From Ephemerocybe angulata (lineage: Eukaryota > Basidiomycota > Agaricomycetes > Agaricales > Psathyrellaceae), in the NCBI GenBank assembly GCA_013368325.1, contig JAACJK010000176.1, positions 62,001 through 126,000 on the forward strand: a DNA stretch of 64,000 nt, in the 5' to 3' direction. Positions within the stretch are counted from its first letter, which is position 1. Each line of letters begins with the position of its first letter. Positions 37,012 through 46,474 of the stretch are shown in pieces. Below the pieces are notes generated by a model. That model saw only the letters and a program-made list of their open reading frames with translations, made no database searches and was not told where the DNA came from. The position numbers and the translations under genes are program-made.

Positions 37012-38570
37012 TCACTCTTATTATGACGCAACATCCGCTTCTGCCTCATTAGGTGTATATCTGTTCCAACGAAATACAATCCCTGGTTTTTGCGTCGAGT
37101 CTTTTGTTTCGTCCTGACCCCTGAACCTTAGTACTGTGTACAACTGGGTAAAATATTCATCGCGCATGTCCCGAACCCAGCAGTGTTCAAAAGGTGCTAC
37201 AAGGCGCTGGTTGTCCACTGCCAGGGTCCATATTCGGTCGGCCGGGGGTGCAGACATGCTGTGGCTGACTAAAGCAGTCAGGCTTGTGGCAGCCGGCGTT
37301 CAGCTTTGGACCATGTCGGCCCAAAAACACCACCACCACCACCACCACAATCCCATGCTTGGCAGACACCCAAAGCTACGAGTCAGCACCGCGGAATATG
37401 AATCGCCTTCGTTCTTGCGACTTGATTTATCGCGATCACCACCGCTGGAAGGCAACGGGAACAAGCATCCAGGCTGAAAGAGGATACTCCTTCCACGTCC
37501 ACACCTTCGCACATTGAGTCGTCCGACTGTTCATCAAATTACTATGGCTCTACGGGTACTGAAGTGAGTACAGGAATGGCCACCTCGATTCGTCCTCGAC
37601 ATCCTGAAGTGGATCAGACATTCAAAGCTTCTCCATCATATACGTTAATATCCTCTACTTCAGCAAGGTGCGCTTTAGAAGCGGCTGCGATACCTGGTGC
37701 ATCCCCTTCATTCTCCCGGGCTCTCTCCGCGTCTGGACAACTGTTAGGTCGGAGAGGGAGCGCGTAGAACCTGGAAGAAGCAGGATGTTGACTTTGGAGT
37801 ACTTTTCCATGAACATTCACGAGGTGAGCTGATTTCAAATCCCTTCGAAATCTTCTGCTTTTATTCTGGCCTATCTACTCTCCAGTTCTCATACAGACAT
37901 CTCTCTCATCGATATAAATTGGTTTCAAGTGTAGAAAAGGCGGCGAAGCCTCCCGGTTCTCGCACTTCAAGGGAGATCGATGCCCTCGTCGTTGTAGGTC
38001 GATTTTGGCGACGCATTATCGGTATGGCCTCCTCGTTCTCACACTTTCCGCCGCAACGGGTCGGGTTGAATTGACCATTCCGTTTACCGTGACGGCTTGA
38101 GATGAACCTCCCGCGCTCCCAGCATACCCTCAGCTTTGTTTGCTGGCTCGGAATAAGTGATGATAACGTGAATCAGCCCAAATGTGTTCAAGTTCCCTCC
38201 AAACTGCTCGGTGTATAGGTCACGGGATGGCGAGGCTCCTATCGCAGCGACTACGCCTTGGCGAGGCTGCCGTCGCAGGGCTACAGCCCGGTGGCAAGGC
38301 TGCCGCCGTAGTAGCAGAGGCTACGGGTTGGCGAGACTACGGGGCGGCAAGGCTGCCGCCGTAGTTGCAGAGGCTAAGGGTTGGCGAGGCTGCCGTCGTC
38401 GTCACAGTCGCTACGGGGCCGGCGAAGCTCCTGCCGCAGTCCCTTCCGCAAGTTCAAGACCAGGGATAAAGCTTGGAAGTTGAGAGGCCGAATATCATTG
38501 AGCTACCTCTCCGAACCACTACCCCACTCTACACATTCGTACACTAACTGCCCAAGCCTAGGTTATATCA
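37012..38570. other. Intergenic region with a CAC run and a GC-rich tandem repeat
   Basis: This is 1.56 kb without a supported gene. It holds a short CAC trinucleotide run at about 37329-37349 and the tandem repeat 38227-38420. Small open frames across the repeat arise from its composition. Confidence 0.45.
38227..38420. repeat. GC-rich degenerate tandem repeat (GGCRAGGCTGCCG units)
   Basis: At least five imperfect units of roughly 31-37 bp (one longer) begin with GGCGAGGCT or GGCAAGGCTGCCG and contain CTACGGG or GTAGYAGCAG. The array ends about 150 bases before the start of the DUF6698-like gene. Confidence 0.75.
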
Positions 38571-40133
38571 ATGAGTATAAACGGCGCAAACAAAGAGAAT
38601 CAGAACATCCGTACGAGCGGCGGTACCGTCAAACGCAGAGCGACCAGGCCACCGATCGAGGATTTCAGCAAAGAGTTTAAACAGTGCGCCGATCTCCCTC
38701 CCCCGTCATGCTGTTCGAAATAAGTTTGTCTCTTTCTCATCCCATGCAATTTTAGACGGCGAACGGACCCATTAGTACACTATGGTCGTCATTTCGGAAG
38801 GACGATCGGGACTTTTTGCCGGGTGCAGCCACTTCTTAGGAACTGTCTGGGAAGAACGATGCAGCTTGAGTTGGAAAGGATTACAATGGATGATCTTACA
38901 GAGATGTCCGTTAGCCTTCTTCAACACAGTAGACCGCTTCCGCTGACGACATTGCGATGTAGCGAGATGAGAGAACAGGCCGTATACAATAAGTTGCTAG
39001 AGATGGTACCTGGCCTTGAAGAGAAGCTAAATACTGGCTCGGAAGAGGAGGTTTTCTATGTGGCTGAAATGGTACGTCCCACCCCTCATCCCTTCTTTTT
39101 TTGTTCGACTTAGCTCATGACAACCTTTCTTCATAAGCTCACTAAAGGGATATCATCCGCACGATCCGACGATACGAAGGGTCTGAAGTCTGTCATCGTT
39201 GATTGGATTACCCCGCCTAACGGAGTTCTCAACCCACCCATCCAACGGAACATCAAAACGGACCGTGGGTACCACCATCCTGCTACCGGAAGGCTGCTCT
39301 GTCCCGTATTCTTGGACTGGGAACGTTCAGAGTGAGGCCGCACCTTTGGTAGTTTGATATATGCTACTCACTGCATAATCTAGTATCCGTGAGGCACTTG
39401 CGTCGGGCACCTTGACACCATCTGGAGATCTTTGGCCCCGATTTCTGTATAAGAACGGTGAGTATTTGGAGGAAGATCCCTGGAAAGGACTGTTTCGGGG
39501 CGCTCTACTCGTCAAGGTTCGGTGACCCTTACTGTTCACTGTGCCAGAGTGACGAATTCGCTTGAATTTAGGGGTTTAAGCATATTTTTACGTCTCCCAG
39601 CTCTGTCTACAAGGACGGGGCGGTGAACAAGGCGACAAGGTCCTCCAACGCCCGGCGTCACGGAATGAAAAGTGTTACCCCGGCGTCTATTGCCTATATT
39701 GCAACCCAGGTAATCATCAATGATGCCAGGTGATTCTAGCACGCTGACGCCTCTATAGGTTCGATTCGCTCTATCTTCGAGCGCTGCCTTCAGCCGGACG
39801 GATACTACGTCTGACTCAGAGTATTTCTACAATCTGGTGATTGAGCTGTTAGAGGATCCGGAGGAGCAGGCTGAAGTCCAAGATCTATTGACCTGGTGGA
39901 ATCAGTGAGTCTCCATCCGCTTTCTTCCCTTCCAAGGACGCTCAACTCGATGGGGAATCAGAGTCATCTTCCCTGCAACTGCGATTATGAATCGGGAGCT
40001 TCACCACAATTCAGTGTTTTCTCTAATCAAGGAACGTCGCCGTCGTCTCCTGTCTTCCATAGGATCAGGAAACAACGCACAAGGAGCAGACTCGCTATCG
40101 GCGGCTACGCCGGATACTAGTTCCAGCCCTTAA
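38571..40133 (+). CDS. Basidiomycete-specific protein resembling DUF6698, 406 residues
   Basis: Seven exons: 38571-38712, 38776-39071, 39138-39331, 39384-39516, 39572-39709, 39759-39904 and 39962-40133; all phases agree. Recognisable family blocks in order are HYGRHFGRTIGTFCRVQ and MVPGLEEKL, then KGISSARSDDTKGLK and VDWITPPNGVLNPP. DRGYHHPATGRLLCP, FKHIFTSPSSV and RHGMKSVTPASIAYIATQVR follow, and the last is SDSEYFYNLVIELLEDPEE ending in WWNQ. This block set is common in multicopy genes of Agaricomycetes; the name DUF6698 is from memory and should be checked. The function is unknown. The high copy number in such genomes suggests association with mobile elements or recent expansion. The first intron uses a weak GTTCGA donor. 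Confidence 0.75.
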
Positions 40134-40716
40134 CTTCATTGAGCCACGGTTACGGTTACATCTCTCAGCGGAAGATGCTGTGACGGGGATTGTAAGTTTG
40201 CGTTGAAGACTGCAGTTACGTGGAGTATCTGACACCGTGAACATACACGCTCAATAGTGGTATTGAGTGATAAGGAGATGTCCAGACACGTATTGTACGG
40301 ATACATAATTTAATGGGAAATGAAGGTGGTGATTAGACGCAAAGATGAAATGAGAAGTAAAAGGTGAGAGTTCAGAAGACTCGGACGTTATGCTGGGAGC
40401 CAGCGCCTTCCCGGACCTTTGCAAGTTACTCTCGCCACACCGTGCTTGAGTCATACCCTAAGTACGGTGAAATGGCTGCGGGATCCTTGGCCGCGGGCCC
40501 AGAGGCTGCGGGCCCAGTGGGAATTGGACCGGCATGCCGCAGACTAATATCCAGCCACGAACCCAGGCCACCTCGGTATACTATATATATCCCCGTCGTC
40601 AACCGGTCGATACAAAGACCGTTTTACCCACCGTATTTCCCCTGACCTTAAACTCGCTGTCGCCATTTTTCCATTTGAGTCCCCAGTATCATCCGTTCAG
40701 TCATCCCGGATCCCCA
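40134..40716. other. Intergenic region upstream of the first CLCAFLD-family gene
   Basis: No gene is supported. The end of the gap carries a strong TATA-like element (40582-40590). Confidence 0.4.
40582..40590 (+). promoter_or_regulatory. TATA-like element of the first CLCAFLD-family gene
   Basis: TATATATAT lies about 130 bases before the inferred ATG at 40717. The paralogue at 42198 has a similar element at similar spacing. Confidence 0.5.
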
Positions 40717-41337
40717 ATGGCTCCCCCCTTCGACAGCTTGAATGGCCCGGAATATGAACAAGAAGATTCGAGAGATCATGACGTCGCACTTCATCTTATT
40801 TCTCCCAACCGGCAAGCCCGATCTGAAGCCATGCGCGTAGCCGGACAGCGCAATCAGGTTGAGTGCTGCCAGTACAACCCAAGGACTGAGTTGGGAGTAA
40901 CTTGTTGGCTTTGGTACGCAGCAGTTTCTGGTTGGCGCACTAGAAGTTAACATCTATATAGGCCACAGAACAGCAAAATTGAAGAGAACCATATACACCC
41001 CAACCTCCTTGATATTCATCCGATCACCCAAATATTCTTAGGACCTCCCTGCTTATGTGCTTTTCTCGATCGCGCGGAGGGCGGAGTGGGATGCATCCAG
41101 GAGCCCAGTAAAGGCGCTGAAGACCAATGCGTTGGGAGTCAGTCTACACTCGATATGGAGTACAGTGCTATGGTGGTTGAGGGATGTTGCAATGATTTAG
41201 ATCACCGAGGACTTGGAAGCAGCTCCGAGTTATTGGAAGGGGCTGAGGGAGGAGAATGTTCAAGTGGGACCAATATCCCTCTTCACCCTTGTGACTATGA
41301 TAGCTACGAAGTTAGAGGGCTGAACTTGAAGGGCTGA
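40717..41337 (+). CDS. CLCAFLD-family protein A, 190 residues, probably a short paralogue
   Basis: Two exons, 40717-40913 and 40962-41337, join in phase (191 codons). The first exon ends in CWLW with a phase-2 split Trp codon; the second begins with Pro and soon reads FLGPPCLCAFLD. The gene at 42198 has the same exon boundary (CSWLW then Pro) and the matching FWGPSCLCAFLD, so the two are paralogues. After that block the sequences diverge, and this protein ends in an acidic Gly/Glu-rich tail. The function is unknown; there is no signal peptide. It could be a truncated copy, or further exons could have been missed. Confidence 0.55.
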
Positions 41338-41795
41338 GGGGCTTGGCCGGGGCTTATCCATGACGTTGGGTCATTTTATGTATTTATCGCTCTACCCCTT
41401 GATAGAATGCTTAGCTCGGAACTTGGAGCGACTTGGAGAACTAATGCTCAGGCTTCATATCGCTACGATCACTGGATCCGAATCGTCGTTGAACCTAAAT
41501 TGAGAACCAGTCTCTGTATTTCAGAATGCGCCCCAGATACTTCCCTGCCAGTGGTCGCGAATCGGTAACATTATCATCACCATTGTAACTTGAACGCAGA
41601 CAGAATGGGCGAGCCAAACCTCAGACCCGGATCATCTCATTAAGCAGCCATTTCAAGCCCTGCCTGGGCGGGTCAGTCGACAAATCCCAGACCGGAGGCT
41701 GTAATAGCGGGAACGCCGATGGCCAGTGTTGCACAAGCTTCTTTGAGGTCTCGTGCTCTGCATAAGGTGGAGCCACGCGTCCGGCTAAAAACGAC

Positions 41796-41935
41796 CTTGA
41801 ACGCGCCTTGGTGTGGTATCGGTGAACGCCGCAGCAATAGTGCGCCGTAGTAAGCGCCCAGCGGGACTTGAACGCGCTTTGGTGTGTATCGGTAAACGCC
41901 GCAGCAACAGTGCGCCGCAGTAAGCGCCCAGCGGG
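41796..41935. repeat. Two tandem copies of a 71-bp GC-rich unit
   Basis: The unit CTTGAACGCGCYTTGGTGTG begins at 41796 and again at 41867. Each copy ends TAAGCGCCCAGCGGG. The copies differ at only a few bases. Confidence 0.9.
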
Positions 41936-42080
41936 AGCAAGCGCCACGGTAAAAACTATTCAGTTAGCCTACTACGGCCCGACTGCGCTTGCAAGCTTAT
42001 GGCGACGCGTGTGGAACGACCGCTTAGACACATCGTCACGGTCGCTGCGGCGGCAGTTTTGACCTGGCAGTCACGGTAGG

Positions 42081-42088
42081 TATATATA
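42081..42088 (+). promoter_or_regulatory. TATA-like element of the second CLCAFLD-family gene
   Basis: TATATATA lies about 115 bases before the ATG at 42198. Confidence 0.5.
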
Positions 42089-42197
42089 CTGTGCAGAGAC
42101 ATCCCATATTCCTACAGCTTTCAGAACGTCCTCCTTCCTCAGAGCTTGATTTACTCCACATATTCCAAGGCTTCCGTTCATATCCCACTGTCTTGCT

Positions 42198-43486
42198 ATG
42201 CCCCCTCACTCCTACGCTGGTCCGAAGGAACAGGAAAGGGAGAACAGAGTTATACTCTCTCATTTCCTCCGCCAGATCGAAAGTGCGCACGTGAAAACCC
42301 CCCACGCACATCCCAGGCCCCTGCATTATGATTCGAAGACGAAGCAACTATGCTCATGGCTATGGTAAGTAAAGGACTTATCAATCTTACTTCTTGAGGG
42401 GCTAAACTGCCACTCAAAAACATTACTAGGCCTTGCAATCCTATCACCGAAGCACGTTACCCCCCTGATGAGTTGGAGCTACAGAGGCGCACCCACTTTT
42501 TTTGGGGGCCATCCTGCCTATGTGCTTTCCTCGATGGGACATACTATACCGAGGCGCGCATTGGAATTGTAGAAACACTGACAGAGGATGGCGAAAGGAA
42601 TAAGTCCATTCTTAACGGGGAATATGTTGCTGTGTGTGCCGAGCGGCGATGTGGCTACTTCTGTGAGTTGTTGGTATCCCCCTCAGATTTTACTAATCTC
42701 TCATGACGTTCAATATTCTTATTGCCTGCCTCTAGTATGCCTCGAAAGGTTCTACCCTGTCAGGTCGCTCGAGCTCCAAGTGTACGAGAAGCGATGTAAG
42801 TGCCTGATTAAGTTTAGAGGTCACGGTGGCAAAGTCTAAACAAGTTCGTTCATAGCCGAGCCCCTGCCACCATCTGACCTAGTCCATATCTATGATGTTG
42901 AAGCGTCATTTCGACAGGGAGATGGCCTATTTCAGGTCATGACAGATGCTGTTGTTCGGGAGAAACGCCGAGGTAGTAAGTGCTTAATGCACATGTGACA
43001 TCCCTAGCCTGATTGGTATACTCATGGTAATTTCTGTTAGCTTTGGAAGTCCGGAATCCAGTTGCACCCCGCCTTCAGCGAGTTATGGCTCTTAAGCAGC
43101 TGACCTTGGGTGTGAAGGAGGAGGCTTTCTGGGCAATATTTGTGCAGTGTCAGATTTGCAAGCAGGTCACCTTCCGCGAGCATTTTGCTTTAAACCATTA
43201 CTGCCCTCCTGTGCCCCCTGCTAGTCCTGCACGGCGACGCCATCACCCTTACCAGGCGTCTTATCGTTATCGGAGCCAGCCCGAGTCAACGCCTGTTCCT
43301 GCTACTCCCCGATTCACGGCACTTATCGCGGATACCCCCGAAAGCCCTCCGTCGGAGCTTCCTCCTAGCGATGACTTTGATGTTCCCACTACGACTGATT
43401 ACTTGAACGCCCTTTTCTCTGTACCTCAGGGGGCGTCGCCTGCTAGCAGCATGGGTACCCCCTCTACCCCCTCTAGTAGTACCTAG
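42198..43486 (+). CDS. CLCAFLD-family protein B, 341 residues
   Basis: Five exons: 42198-42364, 42430-42662, 42736-42795, 42856-42975 and 43041-43486; the phases agree and the sum is 342 codons. It starts MPPHSYAGPKEQERENRVIL. Features in order are CSWLW then PCNPITEARYPPDE, FWGPSCLCAFLD and EYVAVCAERRCGYF. VCLERFYPVRSLELQVYEKR-like sequence and PPSDLVHIYDVEASFRQGDG follow. Then comes a cysteine/histidine cluster CQICKQVTFREHFALNHYC, which could bind zinc. The C-terminal 95 residues are Pro/Ser/Thr-rich and probably disordered. I do not recognise the family. It shares its first intron position and core motif with the shorter gene 0.9 kb upstream. Confidence 0.65.
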
Positions 43487-44657
43487 TATTGAACAGATGT
43501 ATGAATTGAATACCAATGTATCATATGTGGATTGAATGCAAACTTATCGATGATTATTATGTTCTTTCTGAGTCCTAAACTGTGACCACAAGGTCATTGA
43601 ATGCCATTGCGCACTTCTGAGCCCTGGGATGGGTATTCCTGTCAGAAGGTTGACTGGGAAGCTTCTGGCAGCTCACTGGAGCTTCTGCCTTCGAAGTTCG
43701 GATGCTTGGGAGGTCCATATTTGGAGATATTTGCTTCAGATCCCATTGGCAGTGATCGATAACAATTGCGTGCACAGTCACTTGCCGCAGACTCCGTTCC
43801 TGCTTGAACAAGGCACGGTTACCATGCCTGAGTCCAACCACCCCCTATGACGCGGCTTTCCCACTTGGGACCTCATCGGTACTTTCATATCCATCTTCAC
43901 TGCAAGCTAAGTACTACTTCCCAACAGCCTAACCTCCCATAGGTCCCTATCCTCGAAGATCCCAGGCCCAGGCCCGCTCTCGATGCACCGTCAGCTTGAA
44001 TGTATAAACGGCCTGGTATGCCATTTTTACTCCGGAGCGGTGAATACTACGCAAATATGGAGCTAACGCTGCCGCGATCGGCATTGGGGAGTATGTTTTG
44101 GCCACAGCAGGACTCTCAGGCTGATCATGCACGTTCCATGAGGGCATGGCATGCAATATGGCTTGTCAAGAGCCGCTGGGAGAGTGTAACTACACTACTG
44201 GCCTGAGCCAAGTGAATGCGCCCTGGGATCAGTGGCCAGTGGGCAACCAGATGCCGTAGATTTGGAGGTGGCCGGGAAGGACTGACTCGGACTCGGATGC
44301 ATCTTGCCAGGCTCAGCGCGCAGTCTCCACTAATATTTGACACAAATTATACGGAAGTCGGTGCCGCGACGAGGACTCGGGAACTCACTCGGAGTCGCAC
44401 ATTTACTACGCCAAATGTGCACTGTCAAGCTTTGTCGCCCCCTCGATAGCAACGCAGCGTCGTGGCGGGAGCGTTGTTGGATTCTACGCAGCAGAGGTAT
44501 GCGCAGGGTCGATAAGAGTGAGTCAGCAAGCTGAAATGGCGTAGTACTGAGGTATAAAACGGTGGGGGCCCCAGCTTCGACAGCAACCAGGACTTCCTAT
44601 CGCCAAAGCACCTCTTACTCACCATCCCATCCCCCATACACCACCGAATCTTCAAAG
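43487..44657. other. Intergenic region upstream of the retrotransposon-disrupted gene
   Basis: No gene is supported in about 1.2 kb. It contains a TATA box at 44553-44558. Confidence 0.4.
44553..44558 (+). promoter_or_regulatory. TATA box of the disrupted membrane-protein gene
   Basis: TATAAA occurs in the context GGTATAAAACGG, 105 bases before the ATG at 44658. Confidence 0.55.
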
Positions 44658-45771
44658 ATGGCCAGTCAACCGACCATCGAATTCGTCGTCCGAGATGCAC
44701 AGGCAGAGCCTCCGACTTTAAATCGGAGCTCCGTCACGCCCAATATCGATGGTCTTTCCCGCACAATCAGCTGTGGAAGATCTCGCGGGAAGGGCCCAGG
44801 CAAATTAGCTGTAAGGTTCGTCATCAGCCTCCACCTTATGGCGATATTTTTGACCCTTCCACAAGGCCCATAGCGGCTGCCAGTGGACGGCTTGGCTCAG
44901 ACGTACAGTCCAACGACAACCCAGGGGAGGCAACCCTCAGTCCGAAACGATCCCCGACAGATGATTCCATTCGCCAGGTCATCTCCTGCCTCGGATCACA
45001 GACCAGGAAGAAGGGTGTTACCTCAGAGCATATTCAGAAGAGTCAGGACGCTACACCCCCAAAGATTGAAGGTACGATCCGAATCTACCATCCGCGTTCT
45101 CGACCCCGCAGACAGTTTCTTCTCAGCGATAGTGACGCCCAATGACCGGCCTATGACCCTGGCGGTAAACTCAATCGAGTTAGGAAGCGTCGAGGCATCC
45201 AACATTAGGTCGAGATCTCAGGGCTCTACTGGCACGCTCGGGGAGCCAAAACAAGCCCATGAAGTTGTGCGTTTCGACCTCGAAAGTTATGTCAAAGACT
45301 TGCCACACATCGGACTTGCACTACTCTCCATCGGTCAATACAACTATCTCCGTGCGCTCGGCGAAATTGGATGGACTACAGATGCTAGGGTCTCGCTCAT
45401 CGACAGTCAACGGGTCATATTGGTGTTCAGCGAAACCGATGACAGCATGAGTGCTCTCACCGCTTTGGTCAGCATCACGGAGCCCAGGGACGATGAAGAT
45501 GACGCCGCCACCCCTACTCGCCCATTGAGCCCCAATAGCGCGATCGGTGTTCCTGTCGAAGAGGCCGATTTGAACAACGTGGGTGGAGCCGGAGACGACC
45601 GCAATGTATGTATTTCCCTGGCCCACATTTGAAGACGAGAATGACTTAGAATTAGATGTGCTTTGAGACTTGCGCCGAGACTCATAACCTCAACAATGGC
45701 CCGGGGGAGGATGATGTTCGAACTAGGCGCACCACGCTCGCTTTCACTTGCATAAGATTCACAACGCTGCT
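44658..45771 (+). pseudogene. 5' part of a membrane-protein gene split by the copia insertion
   Basis: Exons 44658-44815, 44866-45071, 45112-45605 and 45656-45771 join in phase. The fourth exon is cut by the 5' LTR in the codons for a hydrophobic segment (TTLLAIAAWFGAF when read across the target site). The coding sequence then resumes at 51658. Shared blocks with the intact paralogue at 52954 include SNDN, FDLE followed by an acidic/hydrophobic segment, VILVFSE, and GAFGLWI-LAYG in the membrane segment. No stop or frameshift is seen on either side, so the insertion is the only visible damage. The intron 45072-45111 is only 40 nt. The family is unknown; the predicted topology is a large soluble N-terminal part and one transmembrane helix. 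Confidence 0.75.
45767..45771. repeat. Target-site duplication, left copy (CTGCT)
   Basis: CTGCT directly precedes the 5' LTR and is repeated directly after the 3' LTR at 51653-51657. A perfect 5-bp duplication is the expected product of copia integrase. Confidence 0.95.
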
Positions 45772-45883
45772 TGTTGAAGTACAATGCACATGTCTCCATG
45801 GCTCGCCCATTGTTCTCTTCATCTTCACACGGGCGCTGCCTCTTTCAAACTTTTCTATTGTTCTAAATGCTTCTTTGTTCTAT

Positions 45884-45891
45884 ATATATCC
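45884..45891 (+). promoter_or_regulatory. TATA-like element within the 5' LTR
   Basis: TATATATA in the middle of the LTR is a plausible core promoter for the genomic RNA. The same element is present in the 3' LTR. Confidence 0.4.
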
Positions 45892-46031
45892 ACGATCACA
45901 TTGTTCATTCATTCCATCGTTTCACATATATCACACAGCATTGTTCTCACTTCTATTGTTCCATATTCGTACGTACTTTATTGTTCTCCCGATATGGATC
46001 GTCTATTGTTCCACACAGTATATAGTCTACA

Positions 46032-46075
46032 CTGCAAGTGGGTAGTTCCCTTATCGAACTATCTCCCACTTGCAG
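46032..46075. promoter_or_regulatory. Hairpin in the LTR (possible RNA processing or polyadenylation signal)
   Basis: CTGCAAGTGGGTAGTTC (46032-46048) can pair with GAACTATCTCCCACTTGCAG (46056-46075), leaving a short loop. The right arm is repeated exactly at 46121-46140. The role is inferred only from its position in the LTR. Confidence 0.5.
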
Positions 46076-46474
46076 GTGCGTCATGCTGTATTTCTCTTTA
46101 TCTAACTTAACTAATATATCGAACTATCTCCCACTTGCAGTGGCTTCAACGACTTATAAACTTAGCAGTTTATCAAGTTATGAGCCCCGGGCTCCTCTGA
46201 TACACGACACCACACGTTATCAGACACCGCGTTCTATACGCTATCACTGCCCACTCGTCACTCTTCACTCGGTCACACCTCGCTCCATCACAGCTTCGTG
46301 TCGTTCATCGACGCCTTGCTCCAGCTCCACGTCACACGCCCAGCCGCGTGTTTGATCTCGCTTCCGCTATCTCGGAGTTATACTCCTCTTAGCATTCCCT
46401 CACTACTGTGGTGATTTTCGCCCAGAAGTTCCCCTTCTTCCCTCTCCCTCACACATCGTCGATCGATCTCCACC

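Larger units (their letters stand above)
41338..42197. other. Intergenic region between the two CLCAFLD genes
   Basis: No gene is supported. It contains the 71-bp two-copy tandem repeat (41796-41935) and a TATA element (42081-42088). Confidence 0.45.
45772..46175 (+). repeat. 5' long terminal repeat, 404 bp
   Basis: The repeat runs from TGTTGAAGTACAATG to AGCAGTTTATCA. It contains a TATA-like TATATATA near 45884, seven copies of ATTGTTC between about 45810 and 46015, and the hairpin described separately. Confidence 0.97.

Noticed and set aside
46176..46195. Primer-binding site matching a specific tRNA just after the 5' LTR
   Set aside because: The position is right but I could not match the bases to a particular tRNA 3' end with confidence.
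45784..46355. Small open frames of 94-129 codons in the LTR and leader
   Set aside because: The same translations recur in the 3' LTR; they overlap promoter sequence and have no domain, so they are not genes.
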